A DNA stretch of 45,843 nucleotides from CAYFNK01 sp964393215 (GCA_964393215.1 CAYMSW010000003.1:1-45843); one strand, 5' to 3'. Counted from the stretch's first letter, positions 36,305 through 45,494 are shown. Program-made: numbers and translations. Notes: generated by a model from the letters alone, not told the origin.

Positions 36305-37330
36305 TCATTTCAGAGACCACTTTTTTGGTAGAAGTAATGATAGCCAAGGTTGAGCAGTCAATTGTTTACATGTAAGGCAGGGGCCACTCTTCATCGACCA
36401 GATGGCCATTTGTCTACGCCATTTGAGGAAGCGCTCCGAACCATATATGGACAACAAATTGCCACCCGAACCATTTGAATGACCTATGATAAACTTTTCA
36501 TGTTGATCAAGATCACCACGCAAGTTACAGCATGGCATGACTGTGCCATCATAATCCATTGTAAAGTTGTGAAAAATCTGCATGCATGGTGACGTTCTCT
36601 TGAAATCTTTGTCACGAAGATCGGTCAACGTTCCTCCACGATCAAAACCCTGTTTACCGTAGTTTACGCAATTGGTCGTTATTGACATCGATACTCCGTA
36701 CAATACCGTGGAAAGGGAATTTTTTTCCACGTATAAATCACCGCACTTCAAACCAAGCTTTCGGGCAACTCTGTCGATTTTCTCTTCTGCCAACCTCTGA
36801 TTCCAGTTTTGTTGTTTGCCGAGGTAAACACTAATATGTAAACGATTCAATCCCTTCTTTGCCAATTGGCCTAGTAGTGCTTTATCGAGAAAATCTCCAT
36901 TGGAGATAATCATGGTGGTCGCTTTCGGGCAGATCTTTCTTGCAAGTGAAATCATCTCAAGAATCATCTCTGGCTTATACAGCGGTTCCGAGTATCTTGA
37001 AAAACGGATCTGTCCTGCATAATCCATATCCGCAAGTTGATGCAAACAACTATCATAGAGTTCCATTGGGAAAAAGTCACAATTATTATTTTTGTGACGC
37101 GCCACCAAAATATTCGAACAGAAATCACAGTTTCTGTTGCAATAATTATGAGGCTCTAGTTCAAAAATCCGTATATGACGTACAAATGTCTCTGATAGGC
37201 GTTTTTCATCCAAATTGTCTTGGAATAGGCTTTTATCTTTTAGTTCTCTATGGAAGCTATTCCATATTCGCCAGTGATCCAATTTGGACAGAAAGGTACT
37301 TTTCATTCGAGTTATAATGTTTCTTGTCAT
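36305..37330 (-). CDS. Radical SAM/SPASM-type protein
   Basis: 341 residues. PHNYCNRNCDFCSN supplies the cluster cysteines near 64, 68 and 71; IRFSRYSEPLYKPEMI is the SAM-binding region. SPCMQIFHNFTMDYDGTVMPCCNL and GPCLTCK give SPASM-type cysteines. ITTNCVNYGKQGFDRGGTL resembles the part that binds substrate in this group. It is separated from the 34099 gene by about 130 bases and from the SGNH gene by 47. No substrate can be named. Confidence 0.85.
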   Translation of the reverse strand: MTRNIITRMKSTFLSKLDHWRIWNSFHRELKDKSLFQDNLDEKRLSETFVRHIRIFELEPHNYCNRNCDFCSNILVARHKNNNCDFFPMELYDSCLHQLADMDYAGQIRFSRYSEPLYKPEMILEMISLARKICPKATTMIISNGDFLDKALLGQLAKKGLNRLHISVYLGKQQNWNQRLAEEKIDRVARKLGLKCGDLYVEKNSLSTVLYGVSMSITTNCVNYGKQGFDRGGTLTDLRDKDFKRTSPCMQIFHNFTMDYDGTVMPCCNLRGDLDQHEKFIIGHSNGSGGNLLSIYGSERFLKWRRQMAIWSMKSGPCLTCKQLTAQPWLSLLLPKKWSLK

Positions 37331-37377
37331 TTGGATTGTTTATAATAAAAACGATATCAACAGGTTTCGAATGCCCA

Positions 37378-38613
37378 TCATAATTGTTTCAATCCGATCT
37401 CATTTGGCATAGAAAATGAAAGTGGACTATTAGCAGAACCTTCTATTTTCTCTTCTAATGAAGTAAGATTTACTTTTTTTAAAAAACTGCCCGGTTGTGC
37501 ATTTCTGATAATGTCAAGCACACACCGCGCCATAAAAACTTCGCTGGGATGCATGCCGTCAAACATACACGTATCCTCCATTTCATAAAAGGATGGGTCA
37601 ATTGCAGCAATACATGGTATTTGATTTTGCATTAGAATCTTTGGTAACTCCTTTTTGTATTTTTTCCATACATTGCTCGTGTGTTTGTTACTTTCTAGTT
37701 CTTGTAACACTTCCGTTGAAAAAGGCGGCATAAAAGTATAAACTTCAATTCCTTTTTTTGCTAATGAATTAAGAGAATCAATCAAGACGCTAATGAGAAT
37801 GGGGTCCGGTCCTGTCAAATAGCCAGGTCTCTTTACACGAACGATGACCGGTGGTACCTCTCGGTCCCTATAAAATGGATTAGTAATGAAATCTAATAGA
37901 ATCTTAGGATCATACTGTCTACTACCATCCGAACGGAATCCTCTACCCTCTTGAATTGCTGCAATTCCGATGGAAGGAAAACCGAAATAAGGAGATTTCG
38001 ACCTCCAGCCTTTAAAAACGGCATCCCAGGGTACATCTTCCTGTTTACGTATGAAATTCAAACCAATTCTGAGGTGATCTGTAAATTCTGGCAACCAGTC
38101 CAGGAACTGCCATTTTTCAAACCTGTTCTTGGGAGACCGCATTTTGTTGAACCACCATGGATCTATTCCAAGGATAACCACTTTAGGTTTGTGATTTTTT
38201 CCGGTAGTAATATATTCGCAATATGATTTAAATTCGTATACATTTCGAACCAATCCACCATAATTATAGACTACGTGCTCAAGCGGGTTAAACATAAAAT
38301 CACGAACCTGCATAACCCTGGAACTGCCCAATACAACAATATCCGCATGTTTATTTTTTAGAACTTGTCTTTTATAATAGAAAAAATTGTGTGAAATATA
38401 CTTTCTACCATATAAAAATTCTTTCATTCCCATTTGCTTAAATGCGACAAGAGCCACCGGCCATGATTCACCGGTCCTGAAAAGTGAAAATTCAAATAAT
38501 CCAATCAAAACAAAAAGTGGGAGAAAAAAAACTGAAACTCTGACGCTGAAATTAAACAGCCCATGTTTTTTAGAATTGGAAATAGATAAATGGGACATTA
38601 TTCGAAACACCAT
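37378..38613 (-). CDS. SGNH/AlgJ-like membrane-anchored O-acetylation protein
   Basis: 411 residues. A membrane segment near 24-45 would place the rest in the periplasm. DIVVLGSSRVMQVRD near 92-106 carries the first SGNH block with the nucleophile Ser, KVVILGIDPWWFN follows, and DTCMFDGMHPSE near 350-361 gives the Asp and His of the triad. Such proteins act with an MBOAT partner to place acetyl groups on polysaccharide. The gene overlaps the MBOAT gene by 44 bases; starts at 38613 or 38598 are both possible and neither has a good ribosome site. Confidence 0.83.
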   Translation of the reverse strand: MVFRIMSHLSISNSKKHGLFNFSVRVSVFFLPLFVLIGLFEFSLFRTGESWPVALVAFKQMGMKEFLYGRKYISHNFFYYKRQVLKNKHADIVVLGSSRVMQVRDFMFNPLEHVVYNYGGLVRNVYEFKSYCEYITTGKNHKPKVVILGIDPWWFNKMRSPKNRFEKWQFLDWLPEFTDHLRIGLNFIRKQEDVPWDAVFKGWRSKSPYFGFPSIGIAAIQEGRGFRSDGSRQYDPKILLDFITNPFYRDREVPPVIVRVKRPGYLTGPDPILISVLIDSLNSLAKKGIEVYTFMPPFSTEVLQELESNKHTSNVWKKYKKELPKILMQNQIPCIAAIDPSFYEMEDTCMFDGMHPSEVFMARCVLDIIRNAQPGSFLKKVNLTSLEEKIEGSANSPLSFSMPNEIGLKQL

Positions 38614-40000
38614 ATTTAAGAATCAGGGCAATTATCATATAATAAATGAACCACCTGACCCACAATGGCAAATAGGCTATATCTAGGCCATGTGCACGTT
38701 TTCTGTTAACCCATTCAATACCAAACAATAAAATTGATGATAGAACAAACTGTCTTGTGGGTAGTGATACAATATCCCATCTTCCATCTACTAGGCGATT
38801 GAGCATTCCTGTGGCTTGACTCATTGTCTGTGCTCGAAAAAAAATCCAGGCAAATGTAACGAAGGTAAAGGTGATGGTGATTTGGCATAGTTCTCTTAAG
38901 GATGGTATTCCTGTTTCCTCAGCAACAACATTGGAATGCCCGTAAAAACCTGGAATTAAACGAAATGTGAAATATAAAGTACCATGAATCAGTCCCCATG
39001 CGATAAACGTCCAATTCGCGCCATGCCAAAGTCCACTCACGCCGAATGTTATTAATACGATTCCAATCCATCTCAATCTTCCCACTCTATTACCGCCGAG
39101 CGGAATATAGACATAATCGCGGAACCAGGTTGAAAGAGATATGTGCCATCTCTGCCAAAATTCAGAAAGACTTCTAGCGAAATAGGGATTGTTAAAATTT
39201 CTACGAAGGTTAAAACCCACTAAACGGGCAGATCCAATGGCAATATCTGAATAACCTGAAAAATCACAATAAATCTGAACCGCAAAACAAGAAGAACCAA
39301 TAACAATATCCAAACCACTCAGATCGTGATAACCCTCGAAGGCCAATTCAACAAATACTGACAGGTTATCGGCGATTACCGTTTTTTTAAAAAGCCCCCA
39401 CAATATCTGTCTAAGACCATCTTTTGCATGGGAAAGATTAAATTTGCGTTCACATTTGAATTGAGGCAACAAATGTTTGGCACGTTCAATAGGCCCGGCG
39501 ACTAATTGGGGGAAAAAAGCAACAAAGGCAAAGAAAGCCAATGGATCTCTCGTTGGTTTAATTTGCCGACGATAAATATCAATTGTATAGCTCAGGGTTT
39601 GAAAAGTATAAAAACTGATCCCAACGGGAAGAATTATATTCAACGAGGGGATATTTGGCTCAATACCTGCCCGTGAAAGAAGTTGAGCAAATGAATTTAC
39701 GAAAAAACCAAAATATTTGAATATGAATAGGAGGCCTATATTTACGGAAACGCTAATCAACAAAAGCAATTTCCTTTTTGGGGATTCAATTTCATTTTCC
39801 AGTTTGATTCCAATGATATAATCGGTCACAGAGCTTATTAATATTAAGCTTAAAAAACGAGGATCCCACCACCCGTAAAAGACATAGCTGGAGAAAAGAA
39901 TAAACGCATTTTGTATTTTAACTGTCCTATACTGGATCAACCAGTAAACAATGAACACAATCGGCAGGAAAATTGCGTATGCGATAGAATTGAAATACAT
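38570..40000 (-). CDS. MBOAT acyltransferase, AlgI-like
   Basis: 476 residues with about ten membrane segments. ILPVGISFYTFQTLSYTIDIYR, FFPQLVAGPIERA, FWQRWHISLSTWFRDYVYIPLGG and VSGLWHGANWTFIAWG (His at about 326) are the family motifs. It would bring acyl groups across the membrane from a cytoplasmic donor for transfer to glycan by the SGNH partner encoded downstream. The ATG at 40000 has no clear ribosome site. About 140 AT-rich bases lie upstream without a gene. Confidence 0.92.
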   Translation of the reverse strand: MYFNSIAYAIFLPIVFIVYWLIQYRTVKIQNAFILFSSYVFYGWWDPRFLSLILISSVTDYIIGIKLENEIESPKRKLLLLISVSVNIGLLFIFKYFGFFVNSFAQLLSRAGIEPNIPSLNIILPVGISFYTFQTLSYTIDIYRRQIKPTRDPLAFFAFVAFFPQLVAGPIERAKHLLPQFKCERKFNLSHAKDGLRQILWGLFKKTVIADNLSVFVELAFEGYHDLSGLDIVIGSSCFAVQIYCDFSGYSDIAIGSARLVGFNLRRNFNNPYFARSLSEFWQRWHISLSTWFRDYVYIPLGGNRVGRLRWIGIVLITFGVSGLWHGANWTFIAWGLIHGTLYFTFRLIPGFYGHSNVVAEETGIPSLRELCQITITFTFVTFAWIFFRAQTMSQATGMLNRLVDGRWDIVSLPTRQFVLSSILLFGIEWVNRKRAHGLDIAYLPLWVRWFIYYMIIALILKYGVSNNVPFIYFQF

Positions 40001-40140
40001 TTAAAGTTACACAATCGCTATTGAAATTATCATTTGGAAGCTATCGATATATACGAACTTTACTCAACCTTTAAGGTGATTTAATCCCAAATGTTACAAA
40101 TATTAAAAAAGTGTTCTCATGTGGTAAATCGGATTTGGCG

Positions 40141-41859
40141 TTATGAATACAATGTCTGTGTTTCCGTTGAGCGGAGAGGCATGCAGTTTGTTGGAAAATC
40201 CACTAATTGATAATTAAAGGATATCTCCTTGACAGATCTTGTATAGATTGTGAAATTGCCGTTTGATTTCAATTTGTCAAACTGATCTTTGGTGCCTGTA
40301 ATTTCTAAAGCTTTTCTCAGCATTGCATCGTTATCATTTCGAATGACAATATATCGGGCATTATTTAATACTTTTTTTAACCATTTTTCATTTTCAGGGA
40401 AATAGCGATCTTTTGTTGTCGGCACCATATAAAGAGGCAATCTTTGAAAACAATATACGTTTTCAAACTCATAGAATGCCTGATAGGCCGGATAATCGGT
40501 GACAATAGATGTGTAATATGGATCAATTTTATTCCTTAAATCCCAAACAAGGGATGCATCAACACCCCTTTTCTTAAAAGTCGTATATAATTGTGCAGGT
40601 GAACTATCGAACAAAAACAAAGATAAGAAGCCTACGGTGCTGAGGACCATGCAAAACCGGATGATCCAGCGCCTGCTCAGTATCTCCAAATGACGAAAAA
40701 GGAACAGCGCGAGCAAACAGAGCGTGAAAAACAGATGCCACCTGGGACTGGTGAAGAATTGTTTTAAAAACACGGTATCGCCACCACCCAACTCCAGGGC
40801 TAATAACTGGACGAAAACAGCCAAAGCAGGGAGCAACACCAGGGATACCGAAATCCATTTTTGGTGCCTGTGGTTTTTGGGAAATTTTACGATCCATATG
40901 AATAAAAGAGCGGCTGCCATGAATGCACTGGCCATCACAAGAAAAATCAGATGGTGAAGGAATCTCTTACACAGAGCAAGCAGGTGGGGATAGCCTGCTA
41001 TCCATTTATAAATAATCGGCAATCCAGGAATTCCCCCGTAAATGCTCCAAGGGAACTGGGCCCATTTGTAATAAATCAAGGTAACAATCAGTAGTAAAAA
41101 CCAGTTCGCCGCCAAAAAAAAATAAAAGCCGGACTCTTTTGACCCTCTGGCCCTCAGCCCCCCCAGGGCTATAAGAAATCCGGCGATAAAAAGTCCCTCT
41201 TCCCTCGCCATCAGACAGAGGGCATTTGCCATCAAAAAAATTTCGATACGGTTTTTTTTGTACAGAATGGCGATAAACAGAAGCGCGGACATCGGTGCCA
41301 ATAAGTTGTAGGAGCGGAGGTCATATCCCACCGCCGACCAAGTTGTCGGCCACAAGAGATAGGTAAGAGAGACCCAGAATACCGGGATTTGATCCTCCCG
41401 AGACATATTTTGGGATGCCGAGCTGTAGAGGTAAGACGGAACCGAAAACAGAATCGCCGAAATAAAGGCGAATACAAAGAAAATGTTTCCACCCAAAGAA
41501 TACAACAATGCGTAGATATATTTGGACCCAACGAAATGGATCGTCTTGTGGAATCCCCCTTCCCCCTCGACGCCATGAAATCCGAACATATTACGACCGT
41601 TGGGATTCAACGAATAGCGATTCGTAAGGTTCTCGTCCCCCAGTTTAGCAGCAAACTGGGCATAGAAAGCATAATCCTTCTGTTGAAATCCCAGAGCCCT
41701 TTTTTTTTCCGATACAAAAACCAGCGAAAGACAAAAAGCGATAATGGAGATCACCAATATCCATACTTTTTTTGACCGCCACATAGATTGATCAAGGTTC
41801 ATGAAGAAAGGCTTGATGATGTCAGTTAAATATCCCGGATGAATTTTTTGTCGACGCAA
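40141..41859 (-). CDS. DUF2079-like GT-C membrane protein
   Basis: Up to 572 residues. After an N-terminal membrane segment comes FQQKDYAFYAQFAAKLG, where the Asp may be the GT-C acid, and then KTIHFVGSKYIYALLYS. About ten more membrane segments follow, then a soluble C-terminus with RYIVIRNDNDAML. This layout matches DUF2079 proteins, thought to be GT-C transferases that use lipid-linked sugars. The start is unclear: a TTG at 41859 or ATGs at 41802 and 41784, none with a ribosome site. T9 (41700-41708) and A9 (41114-41122) tracts occur. It follows the DprE1-like gene, making it the likely user of the sugar made by 41892-45494. Confidence 0.75.
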   Translation of the reverse strand: MRRQKIHPGYLTDIIKPFFMNLDQSMWRSKKVWILVISIIAFCLSLVFVSEKKRALGFQQKDYAFYAQFAAKLGDENLTNRYSLNPNGRNMFGFHGVEGEGGFHKTIHFVGSKYIYALLYSLGGNIFFVFAFISAILFSVPSYLYSSASQNMSREDQIPVFWVSLTYLLWPTTWSAVGYDLRSYNLLAPMSALLFIAILYKKNRIEIFLMANALCLMAREEGLFIAGFLIALGGLRARGSKESGFYFFLAANWFLLLIVTLIYYKWAQFPWSIYGGIPGLPIIYKWIAGYPHLLALCKRFLHHLIFLVMASAFMAAALLFIWIVKFPKNHRHQKWISVSLVLLPALAVFVQLLALELGGGDTVFLKQFFTSPRWHLFFTLCLLALFLFRHLEILSRRWIIRFCMVLSTVGFLSLFLFDSSPAQLYTTFKKRGVDASLVWDLRNKIDPYYTSIVTDYPAYQAFYEFENVYCFQRLPLYMVPTTKDRYFPENEKWLKKVLNNARYIVIRNDNDAMLRKALEITGTKDQFDKLKSNGNFTIYTRSVKEISFNYQLVDFPTNCMPLRSTETQTLYS

Positions 41860-41891
41860 CGAAAGTTCAAATGAAATGGACCGATCTGGTT

Positions 41892-43229
41892 TTATATCCC
41901 CAGCCGTTTTGATTGAAGGGACTGAAACTTATTGTGCGAATCGAATCGATGTTTGAATGCAATAAAATCCCGAGCCTTCGAATAGCTTCCAAAAAACATT
42001 CCCTCGCTCATGCGCGCATCTTTGGTCAGGTACAACCGCCCTCCGAAATCAAGTACTATACGATCGAGAATATCGAGAAAACTGAATAGATCCCGCGTAA
42101 TGGGAAGATCCAACGTTAGCGTGTAGCCTCTCATTGGGAATGAGATGGGATTGTCGGAGGCATTCCCAAACAGTTTTAAAACCGCCAGGAATGATCCCAT
42201 TTTATACTTCTTGACCAAGCTTAATACCTCGGAAAGGCCCTCATGACTGCTTTCTTTAGGTAGAACCAGCTGGTACTGGGTAAATCCCCTTTTTCCATAC
42301 AACCGATTCCAGTTACCGATAAAATCCAGTGGATAAAAATAGGTGTCGTAGTCCAGAAGGCGATGTTCGACCTTGGAACGTTGTTTCCGATAGAAAAGCT
42401 CGTTGAATAATCGAATGGAAAGAGCGTTCAGGGTCTGATCGGGCAAGGCAATGGGGATATTGATAGTTTTTTTTCTCTGGAAGTCCAAGGGACCACTTTC
42501 GGATACCGTCATATCGATATCCCTCAACGATGCGTGCTCACCAAGTAGTAAAATGCTGCGTCCGATATCCGTTCCCATTTGTAAGCAGTCGATCCAGGCG
42601 ACTGAATAGGTGGTATCTTCCAGCGCTTCAAAAAGACGCATGGTTTCTTTGAGGTTTTCGGTCTGAATCGCAGTCTGCCGGATGAAACAGGTTTCAATTT
42701 TTTTCAGCCGGATGGTTGCACAGACGATGATACCGGTGAGTCCCATGCCACCACATGTACTTTTAAACAATTCGATGTTATGGGTTTTGGAGCAAGTCAC
42801 CACCTCTCCATCACTTAACATCACCTCCATCGATAGAACATGATCTGTAAAAGAACCGGAATTGTGGTGATTTTTTCCGTGGACATCGGACGCGATTGCG
42901 CCTCCGACGGTGATGAATTTAGTCCCGGGTGTAACCGGCAGAAACCAGCCTCTGGGCATAAAAGTATCAATTATTTTCTTCAGGCATACACCGCTCTCGC
43001 AGTTCAACAGTCCGGACTGTTCATCAAAAGATAGAAAATGCCGGAAACTTTCGGTGGATATGATGGTGTGATTCAGGGATGAATCTCCGTAACAACGCCC
43101 CATTCCCCTGGCTATGCACTGATCCATTTGCCATAGAAGTTCTCGCAACGCCTCTACAGAGCGAAAATGTGATAGTTCCGCCTGAATCACCGGGTAATTC
43201 CCCCAGTTGGTTATTTTCTTGATTGGCAC
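41892..43229 (-). CDS. DprE1-like FAD-dependent polyprenyl-phosphosugar 2-oxidase
   Basis: 445 residues. ARGMGRCYGDSSLN and PGTKFITVGGAIASDVHGKNHH form the FAD domain (VAO/PCMH type). His117 aligns with His132 of Mycobacterium tuberculosis DprE1, and Lys403 in LYLTKDAR with Lys418. Both share an offset of 15, which supports the alignment. The benzothiazinone-target Cys387 is Thr372 here (YTLTLDLP). In mycobacteria DprE1 oxidises C2 of decaprenyl-phosphoryl-ribose and DprE2 reduces the ketone. The start is a GTG at 43229. A DprE2-like SDR lies two genes upstream. The lipid-sugar substrate may differ from ribose. Confidence 0.85.
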   Translation of the reverse strand: MPIKKITNWGNYPVIQAELSHFRSVEALRELLWQMDQCIARGMGRCYGDSSLNHTIISTESFRHFLSFDEQSGLLNCESGVCLKKIIDTFMPRGWFLPVTPGTKFITVGGAIASDVHGKNHHNSGSFTDHVLSMEVMLSDGEVVTCSKTHNIELFKSTCGGMGLTGIIVCATIRLKKIETCFIRQTAIQTENLKETMRLFEALEDTTYSVAWIDCLQMGTDIGRSILLLGEHASLRDIDMTVSESGPLDFQRKKTINIPIALPDQTLNALSIRLFNELFYRKQRSKVEHRLLDYDTYFYPLDFIGNWNRLYGKRGFTQYQLVLPKESSHEGLSEVLSLVKKYKMGSFLAVLKLFGNASDNPISFPMRGYTLTLDLPITRDLFSFLDILDRIVLDFGGRLYLTKDARMSEGMFFGSYSKARDFIAFKHRFDSHNKFQSLQSKRLGI

Positions 43230-43281
43230 TTTAAATCATCACCGTAAAACTGCAGTAAACGTTTGCACTTCGATCCGCCCA

Positions 43282-44748
43282 TTATGCGAATGTGTTTAAC
43301 CTTCGTTTCAGCGTAACCTTCAGCATTTTCAAAGCGGTTTTCATTTTGGCATAGTGATTTACCGAATGCTTGGACTCTCCACCAAGCCGCTTATAATAGC
43401 TAACGGGGATCTCGATTATTCTTTTACGGCAAATCAACATGGCGATCATCATCTCCGTCGAAAAACCGGGTCCGTCGTCTTTCAAATAAGGCAGAATATC
43501 ATGATAACTGGATTTCCATATGGCGCGGTAGGTACATCCCACATCTGTAAAACGGGGTTCCTGCCCCCACCAGAGAAATTCGATAAATTTTCCAAAAAAC
43601 ACATTGGCCCAGCGTGTGATGGAGTCCATATTGGCACCCTGCTCGATCATCTGCCTGGTTGTACGTGTCCCGATGGCCATGTCACAGTCCTTTACATACT
43701 CAAGCAGTTTAGACAGATCTTTGGCCTTGAAGCTGCCATCGGCTTCCGTCAATACGACGATGTCCCCTCGGGCCGATTTCAACCCCCGGCGCAGGGCACA
43801 TCCGTAGCCCTGTTTCGTTTCACGAATCACTTTGGCACCGGATTTCACCGACAATTCGTGGGTTTTGTCCCGGGAATTGTTATCCACTACCAACACCTCA
43901 TCCACTTGCGGATGGTTTCTATAGTCTTCAATCACCTGGACAATGGTGGCCTCCTCATTGTAGGCGGGAATCACAAGACTTACGGTCGTTTTGTCGAAAT
44001 TCACATTGCGTATAAAATAGTTGGCAAGGTTGCAGTCCTCCCTTGTTGCAATATTTGTATAATCAAGATCCAAAGTGCAGTAAACGAGGGTTTCCGTTTT
44101 TGCCATGTTGGAAAGGGCGTCCGTGATTTCCACCTCGTTTCGCAGGTTTGACCTTTCGGTCCTTGTCAAAAAATTGAAGACTTTGTCAGTGAGCAGATAG
44201 GTACCCATGCCCATCAAGTCTGTGTTTGGATTCTCGGGCTTTTCTATAAGCTGTTGGACTTTTTCGCCATCGAACCGGCCGATATAATTTCGGCTCACCA
44301 CCCGGGGGTCCTTCTCCCGTTTGAAGGTCAAAACGCCGGCAACGTCCTTGTTTTTATATTCGAGCAATCGAAAATGATCGGATCCCAGGTATAGCTCATC
44401 TCCTAGCATCACAACGAATGCACAGCCCAGCAAGTCCTGTTTCGTCTGGAGAAGGGCATGACCGATTCCTTTTTGCTCAGTCTGTTTCCGGTAAATGAGT
44501 TTTACACCCATGGGCCTCGCGTCAAAATACCGAACAATCTGGTCCCCCAGATATCCGATAACCACGATGATTTCTTGGATCTTTAGCTGATCCCTCATGA
44601 TCTCGATATTCCGCTCGATAAGGCTCTTGCCCCCAACCTGCATCAGAACTTTGGGAATATATTTTGTTGACGGATAGGCTCGCACCCCCTTTCCAGCCGC
44701 CAAGATGACGCCTTTCCAATCAGTATTGAGGTTTTTTGATTCCGACAT
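43282..44748 (-). CDS. Fusion of sugar nucleotidyltransferase and GT2
   Basis: 488 residues. Residues 10-245 are a nucleotidyltransferase: GVILAAGKGVRAYPSTKYIPKVL with the GxGxR loop and lysine, later VVMLGDELYL (metal Asp), VQQLIEKPENP and LMGMGTYLL. Residues 255-488 are a GT2: VSLVIPAYNEEATI, VLVVDNNSRDKT, YGCALRRGLKSARGD, the acidic site LTEADGSF, and FTDVGCTYRAI. No membrane domain is present. One protein could activate a sugar phosphate and pass the nucleotide sugar to a carrier such as polyprenyl phosphate. It starts two bases after the SDR stop and ends 52 bases before the DprE1-like gene. Confidence 0.88.
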   Translation of the reverse strand: MSESKNLNTDWKGVILAAGKGVRAYPSTKYIPKVLMQVGGKSLIERNIEIMRDQLKIQEIIVVIGYLGDQIVRYFDARPMGVKLIYRKQTEQKGIGHALLQTKQDLLGCAFVVMLGDELYLGSDHFRLLEYKNKDVAGVLTFKREKDPRVVSRNYIGRFDGEKVQQLIEKPENPNTDLMGMGTYLLTDKVFNFLTRTERSNLRNEVEITDALSNMAKTETLVYCTLDLDYTNIATREDCNLANYFIRNVNFDKTTVSLVIPAYNEEATIVQVIEDYRNHPQVDEVLVVDNNSRDKTHELSVKSGAKVIRETKQGYGCALRRGLKSARGDIVVLTEADGSFKAKDLSKLLEYVKDCDMAIGTRTTRQMIEQGANMDSITRWANVFFGKFIEFLWWGQEPRFTDVGCTYRAIWKSSYHDILPYLKDDGPGFSTEMMIAMLICRKRIIEIPVSYYKRLGGESKHSVNHYAKMKTALKMLKVTLKRRLNTFA

Positions 44749-44750
44749 GA

Positions 44751-45494
44751 TTACAAGTCCATCCTTTTGAAAAATCGCTCCGGGATGCTTTTAATGATCA
44801 GCATAATATATTTCCAAAACCATTTGGTATATATTTCATGCCGGTTTTTTTCCAAGGCATTGTAAATGTCTTCGGCAACTTGTTCCGGCTCGGCCATAAG
44901 GAGTTCCGGTAGTTTCAATCCCTCGGTCATGACAGTTCTAACATATCCGGGTTTGACAGTGATAACCTGAACATTCACCCGGCTCATTCTGCCTCTTAGT
45001 CCCGAAAGGTAGGCAGTCATCCCCGCCTTTGCGCTGCCGTACAGATAGTTGCTGCTGCGTCCCCGATCTCCGGCTACAGAACTGATTCCGATAATAAAAC
45101 CCCCTTTTCTTCTTTCAAAGTCAGCGGCTACGATATTGATGGCAGAAACGATTCCGGAAAAATTGGTGCTTATTATTTTACTGGCTTCCTCAAACTGCCT
45201 CTCAGCCGCCTTTTGGTCTCCCAGATAGCCGACGGCACAAACCAAACCCGATGGTTTTGGTTGCAGCCCCTCATAGAAAGCCTTGTGTTCTTGATGGTCC
45301 AGCGCATCGAAAACCATCGCTTTGGCATCTATAGAGTACCGAATTTTGAGATCTTCGGCTTCCCTTTCTAAGACATCCAATTCTCTTCCTGCCAGGTACA
45401 AATTAAAGCCCTCAGCTGCAAATCTCTTCGCAACAGCCCTGGCGATACCGGATGTAGCCCCAAGAATCAAAATGTAACGCTCAGCACTTTTCAT
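44751..45494 (-). CDS. DprE2-like short-chain dehydrogenase
   Basis: About 247 residues. ILILGATSGIARAVAKRFA is the NAD(P) loop, GISSVAGDRGRSSNYLYGSAKAGM holds the catalytic Ser and YxxxK, and ITVKPGYVRTVMTEGLKLP follows as in DprE2. A hydrophobic C-terminus (KYIMLIIKSIPERFF) fits work at the membrane on a lipid-linked sugar. The ATG at 45494 has GGAGG eight bases upstream; a TTG at 45512 is less likely. It would reduce the keto sugar made by the DprE1-like enzyme, inverting C2. Confidence 0.85.
   Translation of the reverse strand: MKSAERYILILGATSGIARAVAKRFAAEGFNLYLAGRELDVLEREAEDLKIRYSIDAKAMVFDALDHQEHKAFYEGLQPKPSGLVCAVGYLGDQKAAERQFEEASKIISTNFSGIVSAINIVAADFERRKGGFIIGISSVAGDRGRSSNYLYGSAKAGMTAYLSGLRGRMSRVNVQVITVKPGYVRTVMTEGLKLPELLMAEPEQVAEDIYNALEKNRHEIYTKWFWKYIMLIIKSIPERFFKRMDL

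Noticed and set aside
40060..40085. ACCTTTAAGGT palindrome in the gap before the MBOAT gene as operator
   Set aside because: It is 11 bases with a central unpaired base in an AT-rich region, and no promoter boxes flank it convincingly.
43354..44151. Plus-strand open frame of 265 codons
   Set aside because: Antisense to the nucleotidyltransferase-GT2 fusion, which has complete motifs in both domains. No ribosome site or recognisable domain was found.
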